Part shown: positions 56,397 through 64,000 of the stretch, piece after piece
Numbering within the stretch: the stretch's first letter is position 1
Layout: every line of letters starts with the position of its first letter
From: an uncultured Akkermansia sp.
Lineage (GTDB): Bacteria > Verrucomicrobiota > Verrucomicrobiia > Verrucomicrobiales > Akkermansiaceae
Direction of reading: 5' to 3'
DNA length: 64,000 nucleotides
NCBI GenBank assembly: GCA_905200945.1
Contig: CAJKMG010000003.1
Location: 1 to 64,000, forward strand
Program-made: the position numbers and the translations under genes
Notes under the pieces: model-generated
What the model saw: only the letters and a program-made list of their open reading frames with translations
Database searches by the model: none
Told to the model about the DNA's origin: nothing

Positions 56397-56518
56397 GTCC
56401 ATCAAGCAACAAGGCCTGACCTTCCTTCTTCCATAACGCTCCGCTACGGAAGAAAGCATTCAATCTCCCCCTCCCGGAGCCCCCTCCGGAAGGGAAAAAC
56501 GTATTGCCCGGCTTTCCT

Positions 56519-57727
56519 CTATTTGAGAACAGGAGCTTTTTTGCCGGGAGCCAGCCCCGCATCCTTCCCGTCCGTCAGCCATTCAATGGTAATGGGGACA
56601 AACTTCAGCTTTTTAATATGCTCCTGGTTCTCCTCATAAAGCACCCCGACGACGCCGGGTTCCACCATGGCGAGGCTGGAATAGGCAAAACCTCCCTCGC
56701 CCAGCAGTTTCTTCACCGGCCAGGTTTTGCCGTTGTCATAGCTCATAGCCACCTGTCCCTTAATGCGCCGTCCCGCGCTGGGCCCGGAAAACAGAATGCG
56801 GCTTTTGCCGCCGTAGGCGGGCTGGTCGCTCAGGGAATACGTCATCAGGGAATTCTGGGTGCTGTCGCAGAACAGCTCCGGAGCGTCCTCCACCTGTCCC
56901 CAGGTCTCCCCGCCATCCCGGGACCACGCAATGCGGCGGCAATTGCCTGCGCCCCAATGGCGCGCAACCATCACCACGCCGCCGTTATCCGTTTCCGCAA
57001 TGGACGTCTCGTTCACCATGCCCTTCATATTGGCAGTCGGCTGGCCCAGCTTCCAGCTCTTGCCGCCGTCGTCGCTGTAAATGCAGGAAATCACCCATTT
57101 GCCGAACGGCCCTTCATTCATCGGAATCACCAGGCGGCCCTTGTGGGCGCCGCTCTTCAGCTGGGTTCCCGCATTCGGGCCGGACGCCATAATATCCACT
57201 CCGGAAGGACGCTTGGTCGTCTTCGTAATCTCCTGCGGCTTCGTCCAGGAAGAACCTCCGTTCCTGCTCTGAATCATGAAATTGCGGATGCACTTTTCAT
57301 CATCCCATCCGTCCGGGATATTGGGCTGCCGCTCCTTGACGCCGGCAGGGTAACGCTGGAACACGACAGTCACGGTTTTGGTTCTGGCGTCATAAACAGG
57401 GCACGGATTATTAAATGTGGCGCCATGGGCCTTGGCAATCGCCCGGGGACGGGACCAGGTCTTCCCGCCATTCTTGCTGACGCTCATGATAATATCGTTC
57501 TCCCCCTGGTCGGTATTCTTGTACCGTCCTTCGGCGAATGCCAGGAGCTGGCTCTTGCCGATACTGAGCAGGGCGGGAATGCGGATGGACGCATAGGGAT
57601 TGCCCTCCCCAGCGCTGAATACGGTCACAGCCCTGTCCGTAGGGAAACCGGTTTTCTCTTCCTGCCCGAACGCCGGCAATGCCACGGCGCATACGGCACT
57701 CATCAAACACTTGAATACGGAGTTCAT
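56519..57727 (-). CDS. Secreted exo-alpha-sialidase (GH33)
   Basis: Releases terminal sialic acids from mucin glycans. A signal peptide (MNSVFKCLMSAVCAVALPAFG) precedes the propeller. The catalytic RIP motif is at residues 49-51 (ASIRIPALL), with AFAEGR behind it. Five Asp boxes are seen: SKNGGKTWS, SRNGGSSWT, SDDGGKSWK, SRDGGETWG and SYDNGKTWP. The second and third catalytic Arg regions lie around ARHWGAGNCRRIAW and GKSRILFSGP. 402 residues. Nearby in-frame ATGs at 57730 and 57739 are alternative starts. It is divergent from the M60-like peptidase gene. Confidence 0.9.
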   Translation of the reverse strand: MNSVFKCLMSAVCAVALPAFGQEEKTGFPTDRAVTVFSAGEGNPYASIRIPALLSIGKSQLLAFAEGRYKNTDQGENDIIMSVSKNGGKTWSRPRAIAKAHGATFNNPCPVYDARTKTVTVVFQRYPAGVKERQPNIPDGWDDEKCIRNFMIQSRNGGSSWTKPQEITKTTKRPSGVDIMASGPNAGTQLKSGAHKGRLVIPMNEGPFGKWVISCIYSDDGGKSWKLGQPTANMKGMVNETSIAETDNGGVVMVARHWGAGNCRRIAWSRDGGETWGQVEDAPELFCDSTQNSLMTYSLSDQPAYGGKSRILFSGPSAGRRIKGQVAMSYDNGKTWPVKKLLGEGGFAYSSLAMVEPGVVGVLYEENQEHIKKLKFVPITIEWLTDGKDAGLAPGKKAPVLK

Positions 57728-58137
57728 CATCCTCTCCATCTTATTCCATTTTCCCCTTCCGCACAACAACCATGTCATGCATGTGCGTCAAGACCAGAGA
57801 AAAAGGAACATAAAGAGAAACACGCGGCAGGAACGCAATACTGCCGCCGGGAAGCCCGGAAGGCTTCGGTTCAAAACTCAAGAGGGGAACAAGGAACGCG
57901 CCCATCCGGATACGGCGCCCCAGAAAAGCGCCCGCCGGAACACGGGAAATATCCGGAAACGTGAAACCGGCCGAAAAAAACTGCCGCAACGCCAAAACCA
58001 TTCCACAAATCAACCGCCCGGCCTTTTTCCTGACGGACTGCCTGCCTATTTACTCATCAAGAGAAAAATGGTGAAAGAAGAAGAAAACGGAACCTGTATC
58101 TTGTAACATCACGGAACCACCTGCTTCCCGTACTGTC
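57728..58137. other. Divergent intergenic region of the sialidase and M60 genes
   Basis: About 410 bases with no supported gene. It should hold both promoters, but I see no convincing -35/-10 pair or palindromic operator. Confidence 0.5.
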
Positions 58138-59658
58138 ATGAACCGAATCCTTCCATTATTATCCCTGCCCCTGCTGTCGCTCGCAGCGGCCTTTGCCGCC
58201 AACACGCCGGAACACATCGGCAACGACCTCAAACTGTTCAAAGACTCCTCCTGCACCTCCCTGAAGCCGGATGTCAAAGACACCTCCGCCTTCCAGTCTG
58301 ACGCGATGAAGGAACTCGCGGCCAAAATCCTGAAGGGCCATTACAAGCCGGACTACCTGTATGCCGAATACCGGGCCCTCCCCTCACCGCGCCAGACGGG
58401 GAAAAATCTCAGAATCGGCGACGGATTCAGCAAATACGACAACATGACGGGCGTCTATCTGGAAAAGGGGAAGCATATCGTCCTGGTCGGCAAGACGGAG
58501 GGGCAGGAAATCAGACTCCTGCTGCCGAACCTGATGCGCAAGCCGGCCGAAGGAGTGCAACCCACAAAAGACCCCAACGGCTGGGGATTGCACAAAAAGC
58601 AGATTCCGCTCAAGAAAGGAATCAACATCATTGACGTGGAAATGCCCGCCAACGCCTATATCAGCTACTTCACCGAAGACGCCGGCAAGGCGCCGAAAAT
58701 CCCCGTCCACTTCGTAACCGGCAAAGCTAACGGCTACTTTGACACCACCCGGGGCGACACCAACAAGGACTGGGTCCGCCTGCTTGACCAGGCCGTCTCT
58801 CCGATCATGGATGCCCGGGGAAAATACATCCAGGTTGCCTACCCCGTAGAATTCCTGAAAAAATTCACCAAAGACCGCGGAACCGAACTCATCAACGCCT
58901 ACGACAAGCTCATCGGCATCCAATACCAGCTGATGGGCCTGGATAAATACGGCAAAATCCCGGAAAACCGCGTCCTGGCCCGCGTGAACTTCAACTACTA
59001 CATGTTCCGCGACGGAGACGGAGTCGCCTATCTGGGAGACAACGGTACGATGCGTATGGTGGCCGATCCTGAAAACGTTCTCAAAGGCGACGCCTGCTGG
59101 GGATTCTCCCACGAAGTCGGACATGTCATGCAAATGCGCCCGATGACCTGGGGCGGCATGACGGAAGTCAGCAACAACATCTTCTCCCTGCAGGCCGCCG
59201 CCAAAACAGGCAACGAAAGCCGCCTGAAACGCCAGGGCAGCTATGACAAGGCGCGCAAGGAAATCATTGAAGGAAAAATCGCCTACCTGCAATCCAAGGA
59301 CGTCTTCAACAAGCTGGTTCCCCTGTGGCAGCTCCACCTTTACTTTACCAAAAACGGACACCCCGACTTCTACCCTGACGTCATGGAGTACCTGCGCAAC
59401 AACGCGGGAACATACGAAGGAAACGACACCGTCAAATACCAGTTCGAATTCGTCAAGGCATGCTGTGACGTCACAAAAACCGACCTGACGGACTTCTTTG
59501 AGAAATGGGGATTCTTTAAGCCCGGAAAATTCCATATCGGCGACTATGCGCAGTACGACTTTAACGTCACCCCCGAAATGGCAGAGGAAACGAAAAAGTG
59601 GATTGCCGGCAAAAGTTACCCGAAACCTGAAACCGACATCACCGAACTAAACGAGTAA
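58138..59658 (+). CDS. M60-like zinc metallopeptidase, O-glycoprotein (mucin) protease
   Basis: A signal peptide (about 1-20) is followed by an N-terminal region (about 75-190) that looks like the β-domain of M60-like peptidases. The catalytic gluzincin motif is HEVGH at residues 325-329, with the third ligand Glu in GGMTEVSNN about ten residues on. From memory, the published A. muciniphila mucinase AM0627 has its catalytic glutamate at 326, the same position as here. Such enzymes cut mucins between or next to O-glycosylated Ser/Thr. 506 residues. The neighbouring sialidase would uncap its substrate. Confidence 0.92.
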   Translation: MNRILPLLSLPLLSLAAAFAANTPEHIGNDLKLFKDSSCTSLKPDVKDTSAFQSDAMKELAAKILKGHYKPDYLYAEYRALPSPRQTGKNLRIGDGFSKYDNMTGVYLEKGKHIVLVGKTEGQEIRLLLPNLMRKPAEGVQPTKDPNGWGLHKKQIPLKKGINIIDVEMPANAYISYFTEDAGKAPKIPVHFVTGKANGYFDTTRGDTNKDWVRLLDQAVSPIMDARGKYIQVAYPVEFLKKFTKDRGTELINAYDKLIGIQYQLMGLDKYGKIPENRVLARVNFNYYMFRDGDGVAYLGDNGTMRMVADPENVLKGDACWGFSHEVGHVMQMRPMTWGGMTEVSNNIFSLQAAAKTGNESRLKRQGSYDKARKEIIEGKIAYLQSKDVFNKLVPLWQLHLYFTKNGHPDFYPDVMEYLRNNAGTYEGNDTVKYQFEFVKACCDVTKTDLTDFFEKWGFFKPGKFHIGDYAQYDFNVTPEMAEETKKWIAGKSYPKPETDITELNE

Positions 59659-59796
59659 CGTGATTCGGCAATCCCAATAATTCCTTCAAGCATCAAATAT
59701 GCTGCGAACGGGTAAGAAAAACAGGAAGCCCAAGTTCAGTTCTTTTGAAAGTATTTTTGATGATGAAAGATTATTAAGAGGTCAAACTCCCTCACC

Positions 59797-59830
59797 AAAG
59801 GATGGAATCATTGCTGATTCCATCCTTTTT
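59797..59830 (+). terminator. Strong terminator after the M60 peptidase gene
   Basis: A perfect 14-bp stem AAAGGATGGAATCA/TGATTCCATCCTTT (59797-59810/59815-59828) with loop TTGC is followed by TT. GC content falls just after this point. Confidence 0.85.
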
Positions 59831-60126
59831 CATTTTTACGCCTATACTCTATCCCTTTCCATATAAAAAGCACGGCGAATGACATAATATCCACCACCAG
59901 ATCAAACACAGGCCCCAATCGACAATTCCACCCCCATTGAGTCTCAACATATACAGATAAGCTTCCATATGGAGGAGACGCTTTAGAGAATGTTTAAAAA
60001 CAATTTTCATTCTTCCGGAAAAATTTTTTCTCCATTAGGAAATATATCAACAGGAAAATCCCCAATTCCAATTCAAGCCCGTGAAAGGCAAAAATATTTT
60101 TTGCAGTAATTTCTCCAGATTCCGGT

Positions 60127-60763
60127 TCAATCGGCTTTGTACGAAGCTGTTTTCAAAAAAGCATCTCTCACCCTGGGTTCATTACCTGAAATCGAGCCCA
60201 TGTAAAGGATAACAGGGCAATTAATTCTAAAATGATTTCTACGGAAATTATTTTGGAAACAAGGTAATTGGCAAGGGAATCAGTCTGTAAATCCTCACAA
60301 ATGATTTTGGAGATATTCAAAATAAAATATACCGTCGTCACCCAATAGCATTTGAAGAAATACTGATGCCATCAATGGTTCTGTACATTGGACGGATAGA
60401 GTCTTTGGAAATGCTGAAAAAGCAGAAAACAAAATTCAAAGATATATTAAAATGAGCTAGTTATAAATATTTTGGTCTTGCTCTATGGATATAAAATATA
60501 TGGAGGATGCTGAAATGTATACCGCAGTATACCTGGAATTTATTGCTGAGGAAATAGTCTTAAAATTTATAAATAATTACAAATTAGTATATTATGATAA
60601 AAAGATAGTCTTGTTCAATGGAAGAGAAGGGATATGGAAAGGTTTCACCAGTATACCTTCGTTTGATATTTTGAAAGCATTTCCAAGGTCAATGGATTTT
60701 GTACGAAGGTATTTTCAAAAAATAATTTGGAGCAATTAATCCTGAAATGATTTCTATGGAAAT
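60127..60763 (+). repeat. Two diverged direct copies of one sequence
   Basis: Block a is at 60127-60160 and 60689-60722 (TTTGTACGAAG followed by TTTTCAAAAAA, most positions equal). Block b is at 60218-60248 and 60733-60763 (CAATTAAT then AAATGATTTCTA). The spacing between a and b differs (57 versus 10 bases), so one copy has lost or gained about 47 bases. Confidence 0.65.
60485..60739 (+). CDS. Hypothetical protein (84 aa) in decayed region
   Basis: An open frame starting MDIKYMEDAEMYTAVYLEF and ending in FVRRYFQKIIWSN. It is acidic at the start and looks globular. Its 3' end is one copy of the direct repeat, whose other copy lies in a broken frame at 60127. It may be the intact member, or an upstream piece, of a duplicated gene family, such as a small immunity-type protein. 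No family was recognised. Confidence 0.35.
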   Translation: MDIKYMEDAEMYTAVYLEFIAEEIVLKFINNYKLVYYDKKIVLFNGREGIWKGFTSIPSFDILKAFPRSMDFVRRYFQKIIWSN

Positions 60764-61089
60764 CTTCTAGGATATTAAGGGAAATGCCGATGGAGATTAC
60801 TGAGAAGTTTCCAGAGGGATTGGGTATAAGAACAGCCAGCTATGGACAATGATTCAAAAGAAGAGAATTCTGATTAGAGCAGATTTTTGTGCTACATTCC
60901 CAATGCAGATGATCCTTATGAGTTTGGGTAATACATGGATGATTGGCACGATTATAATTGGAAGAAAGAAGAGCTGGAAATAGCCCGTAGAAAGAAAGAG
61001 GGAATTTGGGAGAAATGGATTGAGATAAATAAGTATTGTAGTTTCTGAATTATGTTCTAAACTATGAAAAATTATATCAAATTTTATAT

Positions 61090-61998
61090 ATGGGTAATAC
61101 TCTAGTAATAGTGGGAAATGGATTTGATCTGTGGCATGGCTTGCCAACTTCCTATGCGGATTTCAAAATATTTTTAGAAAATAATGGCAACCATAAAAAT
61201 TTTTTGGGAGATATTTCTGAATATATAGATGAATCGGCGCTATGGTCAGATTTTGAACATGCTCTTGGAGAAATTGATGATGCAGTAGTTTTAGGTGATT
61301 CTGATTTCGGAGGAGGTGGAGATTATAACATAATAAGAGAGCGATTGTCATTTCATACTCAAATATCCGAGAAATTACGTCTTTGGTTGTCATCAGTAGT
61401 AATAGAATCATCTAAAGAACTTGATCATTACGAATTACTGGCCCCCCATTTCAAGTACTTAAATTTCAATTATACTTCTACACTAGAAAAATTGTACAGG
61501 ATAGAATCAAGTAATATTTTTTATATACATGGTTCATTACAATGTTCCACAGAAAAGCTTATATGTGGACATAATACATCTTGCCCTTATGGTAGTTATT
61601 TCAATATTCCAACTGGAAAATCTGGTCTTCTGGTAGCAGAAAGCCCTGAAAATGCATTAATAGAATACTATGAATACACTCGTAAAGATTCAGAAATAAT
61701 TATTTCCAATAATCAAAAATACTTTGAAGAATTAAATGACGTTTCAGAGATATTCATACTAGGACATTCAATGGGAGATGTGGATAAAGAATATTTCAGG
61801 GAAATAGCATGCCATGTTCAACAAAACTCCATGTGGAATATAAGCTATCATAGAGAAAAAGATAAGGATAACATCAAAAAAACTATGCAGCATATTGAAG
61901 AAGAATGTGGGATTTCCCCTCAGATAGAATATATTACTTTAGATAGTTATGCTTTTGAAAAAATATTATGTAATAAAGAGATTATATGGAAGAAATGA
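61090..61998 (+). CDS. AbiH-family protein (phage abortive infection)
   Basis: The N-terminus NTLVIVGNGFDLWHGLPTSY followed by DF is the hallmark of AbiH proteins. FNYTSTLEKLY, YIHGSL and IFILGHSMGDVDKEYF are the other conserved blocks. 302 residues, full length. AbiH was first described as a lactococcal abortive-infection protein; its biochemical action is not settled. The gene is AT-rich, unlike the core genome, and neighbours vsr, which fits a defence segment. Confidence 0.88.
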   Translation: MGNTLVIVGNGFDLWHGLPTSYADFKIFLENNGNHKNFLGDISEYIDESALWSDFEHALGEIDDAVVLGDSDFGGGGDYNIIRERLSFHTQISEKLRLWLSSVVIESSKELDHYELLAPHFKYLNFNYTSTLEKLYRIESSNIFYIHGSLQCSTEKLICGHNTSCPYGSYFNIPTGKSGLLVAESPENALIEYYEYTRKDSEIIISNNQKYFEELNDVSEIFILGHSMGDVDKEYFREIACHVQQNSMWNISYHREKDKDNIKKTMQHIEEECGISPQIEYITLDSYAFEKILCNKEIIWKK

Positions 61999-62091
61999 GG
62001 AAATAGAGAAGAGATTAGGTGAAACGTTGAAAGACAATCTGTCGGAAGATGTAGTATTGCAATGGCTACACAAGTTTGATAAACTCAAGTC

Positions 62092-62544
62092 ATGGATGTC
62101 TTTTCTCCAGAGAAGCGAAGCCAAGTAATGTCCCGGATCAGAAGCAAGGACACCAAGCCTGAGAAAATTATCCGTTCAATTCTCCACAAACTGGGTTTTA
62201 GGTTCCGTATTAATCGAAAGGATTTGCCAGGAAAACCTGACATCGTTTTACCCAAATACAAGACAGTCATTTTCGTACATGGCTGTTTCTGGCATCAGCA
62301 TGAAGGATGCAGAATTGCCTCGAACCCTAAAAGCAACATAGATTTTTGGAATAAAAAATTCTCTAATAATATAGAAAGGGATAAGAAGAATCAAAAAGCA
62401 CTTAAAAAAATGGGCTACAGGGTCTTTGTTATATGGGAATGTGAAGTCAAATTTTTTCTAAAAAACTCTGATGAATTAAGAAAAATGCTATTGTCAGATA
62501 TAAATTATATTTTCTCATTAAAACAAAATCACAATGATTTATAG
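62092..62544 (+). CDS. vsr: Very short patch repair (Vsr) endonuclease
   Basis: Nicks T:G mismatches that arise by deamination of 5-methylcytosine. RSQVMSRIRSKDTKPEKIIR, LGFRFRINRKDLPGKPDIVL and VIFVHGCFWHQHEGC follow the family in order; the catalytic Asp is in GKPDIVL and the zinc-site residues are in the last block. At 150 residues it is full length. Vsr normally accompanies a cytosine-5 methyltransferase, but none is visible in the window. A short coding-like remnant (EDVVLQWLHKFDKLKSW) just upstream may be the tail of a lost gene. Its 3' end overlaps the convergent regulator gene by six bases. Confidence 0.92.
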   Translation: MDVFSPEKRSQVMSRIRSKDTKPEKIIRSILHKLGFRFRINRKDLPGKPDIVLPKYKTVIFVHGCFWHQHEGCRIASNPKSNIDFWNKKFSNNIERDKKNQKALKKMGYRVFVIWECEVKFFLKNSDELRKMLLSDINYIFSLKQNHNDL

Positions 62545-63492
62545 AGCTATAATTTTTTCACGAATGCATTGCAATCTTTTACTGTAAAAAAGAATATCTT
62601 TTCTAATCTCTTTACATTTGTTGGCATCAAAGACCACTGGTGAAGGATTAGTATATTCAGATCTTAATCTTTCTGGAGTCCCCGGGATATGTTCCGCTTT
62701 TACATGAGCAAGCAAATTACGATTATTTGTAATTCTGTCGTGATAAATATTTCCTAGCCTAAATTCTTTCAGGGAATGTTCTTTTAAAATATTATCAAGT
62801 AAATGAACTTTTTTTGAAGTATCAAAAATTCTATTACATAAAATTTCGTTCCACTTTTTCTGAATCCAGTTTTCTTTCAAAGGCTGACATACATGACATT
62901 GTTTTTTGTAACTTTTTATAGACTTTTTTAAAATATCTATCATTATTCCATGCCATTTTTTTAGATCTTCTTCATCCAAATTATCAAAGTAATCATATAA
63001 TATGGACAATATAGAATGCTCTAGAGAACTCACTTCCGACATAACTAACCCTCTTAAATTAGATAAGGTCTGTGTTCTTTCTACAGTCAAATCTATAAGC
63101 TTTATAACTTTATCCAATAATTTTCTTGAATCACTTCCCACTAAATAGGTAATTCTATCTTCAAGAAAATCCTTTGCACATTTTTCGAAATCTTGTTGCT
63201 GCGAATAAAACAATACTTCAGCAAGAGAATTTTTTCTTACCTTTTTAATAAAAGAATCTCCATGCTGTTCATTTCCATCATCAGATAAATTATAATCAGA
63301 AATTATTAAATCATAATGATAATCTGATAATTTTGTAATAGCATCTTCCATATCATCGCATAACACAAGATTAGGAGAAAAACAAAGATCTATTAAATGT
63401 GATTTAATTTTCTCTGGAACTTGACCTCTATATTTTTGATGATAGCTATCAATATCATCATCAAGCCATAAAATATTATATTTTATACTCAT
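62539..63492 (-). CDS. Response regulator fused to a HEPN-like domain
   Basis: The N-terminal receiver domain (about 1-130) has the acidic pocket LWLDDDID (Asp11-13), the phospho-acceptor Asp66 in DLIISDYNL and the Ser97 region LFYSQQ. The C-terminal 170 residues are all helical, with two Cys (CHVC) and RNLLAH at 258-263. This is the R-X4-H motif of HEPN RNases, preceded by polar residues. No DNA-binding domain is seen. I infer that phosphorylation by the adjacent kinase controls a HEPN effector. The kinase stop is three bases upstream of this ATG, so they form one operon. 317 residues, AT-rich. Confidence 0.72.
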   Translation of the reverse strand: MSIKYNILWLDDDIDSYHQKYRGQVPEKIKSHLIDLCFSPNLVLCDDMEDAITKLSDYHYDLIISDYNLSDDGNEQHGDSFIKKVRKNSLAEVLFYSQQQDFEKCAKDFLEDRITYLVGSDSRKLLDKVIKLIDLTVERTQTLSNLRGLVMSEVSSLEHSILSILYDYFDNLDEEDLKKWHGIMIDILKKSIKSYKKQCHVCQPLKENWIQKKWNEILCNRIFDTSKKVHLLDNILKEHSLKEFRLGNIYHDRITNNRNLLAHVKAEHIPGTPERLRSEYTNPSPVVFDANKCKEIRKDILFYSKRLQCIREKIIAL

Positions 63493-63495
63493 TGT

Positions 63496-64000
63496 TTATC
63501 GTGTAAATTTTATAATAAATTCCGCTCCTTTAATATATTGTTCATTGAGGATAATATCTGCTCCCATTTCATGTAAAATGGACCTGACATGGAAAAGACC
63601 TATTCCCGACCCATCAGGAGTTGTCGAAAAACGATAATCAAAGATTCTATTTACTATTTTCTCGGGAATTCCGTATCCATCATCTAAAATATGTAAATTG
63701 ATAACGGTATCTGTTTTCTTTGTCCAAAAGATATTAATATTTTTTGCGCCTGCTTTCTGAGAGTTATCAAGTAAATTATCTATCACAATTATAATTTTAA
63801 TTGGATCAAATTTAAAGTTAAAATCCGAAGAAAAGTCTTTATAGTGAATTTTGCAAGATTTCTCGTCGGAATTTCTACGCCATAAATTAGGCTTTACATT
63901 TGAAATATATTCTTTTATAAACTCTAATATATTTTTTTTGATTTTCAAAGATTTTGTGTTGAATTTTGCTTTTGCCACAATCTGCGAAAGAGTTTGGATT
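63496..64000 (-). CDS. Histidine kinase C-terminal part (partial, N-terminus outside window)
   Basis: The open frame enters from the right edge. Its GTG at 63978 is probably internal, since the frame continues upstream as IQTLSQIVAKAKF, which looks like the helix after a DHp domain. The ATPase domain is intact: N box DNLLDNSQKAGAKNI, G1 box DDGYGIPEKI, F-like box YRFSTTPDG and G2 box GSGIGLFHVRSIL. The gene lies three bases before the response regulator-HEPN gene. What it senses lies outside the window. Confidence 0.82.
   Translation of the reverse strand, partial: IQTLSQIVAKAKFNTKSLKIKKNILEFIKEYISNVKPNLWRRNSDEKSCKIHYKDFSSDFNFKFDPIKIIIVIDNLLDNSQKAGAKNINIFWTKKTDTVINLHILDDGYGIPEKIVNRIFDYRFSTTPDGSGIGLFHVRSILHEMGADIILNEQYIKGAEFIIKFTR

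Larger units (their letters stand above)
59831..61089. other. AT-rich stretch with decayed coding remnants
   Basis: About 1.26 kb without an intact gene of certain status. It starts the AT-rich foreign segment. Frame-broken remnants are visible, for example EELEIARRKKEGIWEKW near 60965-61040, cut from upstream sequence by a stop. Two diverged copies of one sequence lie at 60127-60248 and 60689-60763. One open frame (60485-60739) is listed separately. Confidence 0.6.

Noticed and set aside
56468..56494. GC-rich hairpin between the GntR-type regulator and sialidase genes as terminator
   Set aside because: The A-run lies on the wrong side for either gene's transcript; it may still be structural but a terminator cannot be supported.
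60854..61147. Minus-strand hydrophobic open frame opposite the start of abiH
   Set aside because: It runs antisense into the conserved AbiH N-terminus and consists of Ile/Leu/Phe runs expected from AT-rich complement.

Overview
The window looks like chromosome of Akkermansia muciniphila or a very close Verrucomicrobiota relative. Three things point there: high-GC DNA (except the last 4.3 kb), a mucin-degradation block (sialidase-type BNR proteins, GntR-type regulator, M60-like peptidase with HEVGH at residues 325-329), and very large autotransporters with PEP-CTERM and small-lipoprotein genes. From memory only, the gene order at 53-59.7 kb resembles the Amuc_0622-Amuc_0627 neighbourhood of the type strain. 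This was not checked against any database.

Layout. (1) 1-5959: a giant leftward autotransporter, cut by the window edge. (2) 6.0-6.45 kb: an inverted-repeat promoter region and tRNA-Asp. (3) 6.5-23.8 kb: mostly housekeeping genes: threonine dehydratase, Maf, HflX, a Ser/Thr kinase, a ROK protein, a CPBP protease, ThiL, a two-domain lipid acyltransferase, cmk-plsC-recF, a flavin reductase, RNase III and a porin-like protein. (4) 23.8-38.5 kb: an accessory surface-protein locus. It has a tyrosine recombinase, a second inverted-repeat promoter element, a TRL-like lipoprotein, an autotransporter with chlamydial Pmp-like GGAI/FxxN repeats, and then ten small secreted, lipoprotein or membrane proteins, most of them unrecognised. 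(5) 38.7-52.9 kb: housekeeping again: an EEP hydrolase, hisI-bamD-lptE-rsmI, holB, a DNA glycosylase, carB, PP2C, a methyltransferase, NAD synthase and a Gdx/SugE-type exporter. (6) 53.1-59.7 kb: the mucin/sialic-acid block. (7) 59.7-64.0 kb: an AT-rich, clearly foreign segment with decayed sequence, AbiH, Vsr, and a response regulator-HEPN protein paired with a histidine kinase that runs off the edge.

The most interesting observation is a probable pair of invertible promoters. Both the giant autotransporter (6020-6194) and the recombinase/lipoprotein/Pmp-like autotransporter locus (24871-25032) carry the same kind of 17-bp, nearly palindromic repeat as an inverted pair around 128-141 bp. In both, the 17-bp repeat is exactly the spacer between a TTGACT -35 box and a -10 position. 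At the second locus the other repeat copy is followed at the right distance by TATACG. Flipping the segment would therefore move the TTGACT box from the recombinase gene to the lipoprotein-autotransporter genes. This suggests a recombinase-run phase-variation circuit for two surface proteins.

The second candidate system is the AT-rich histidine kinase plus response regulator with a C-terminal RNLLAH (HEPN RX4H) motif beside AbiH and Vsr. It looks like a signalling-activated RNase defence module.
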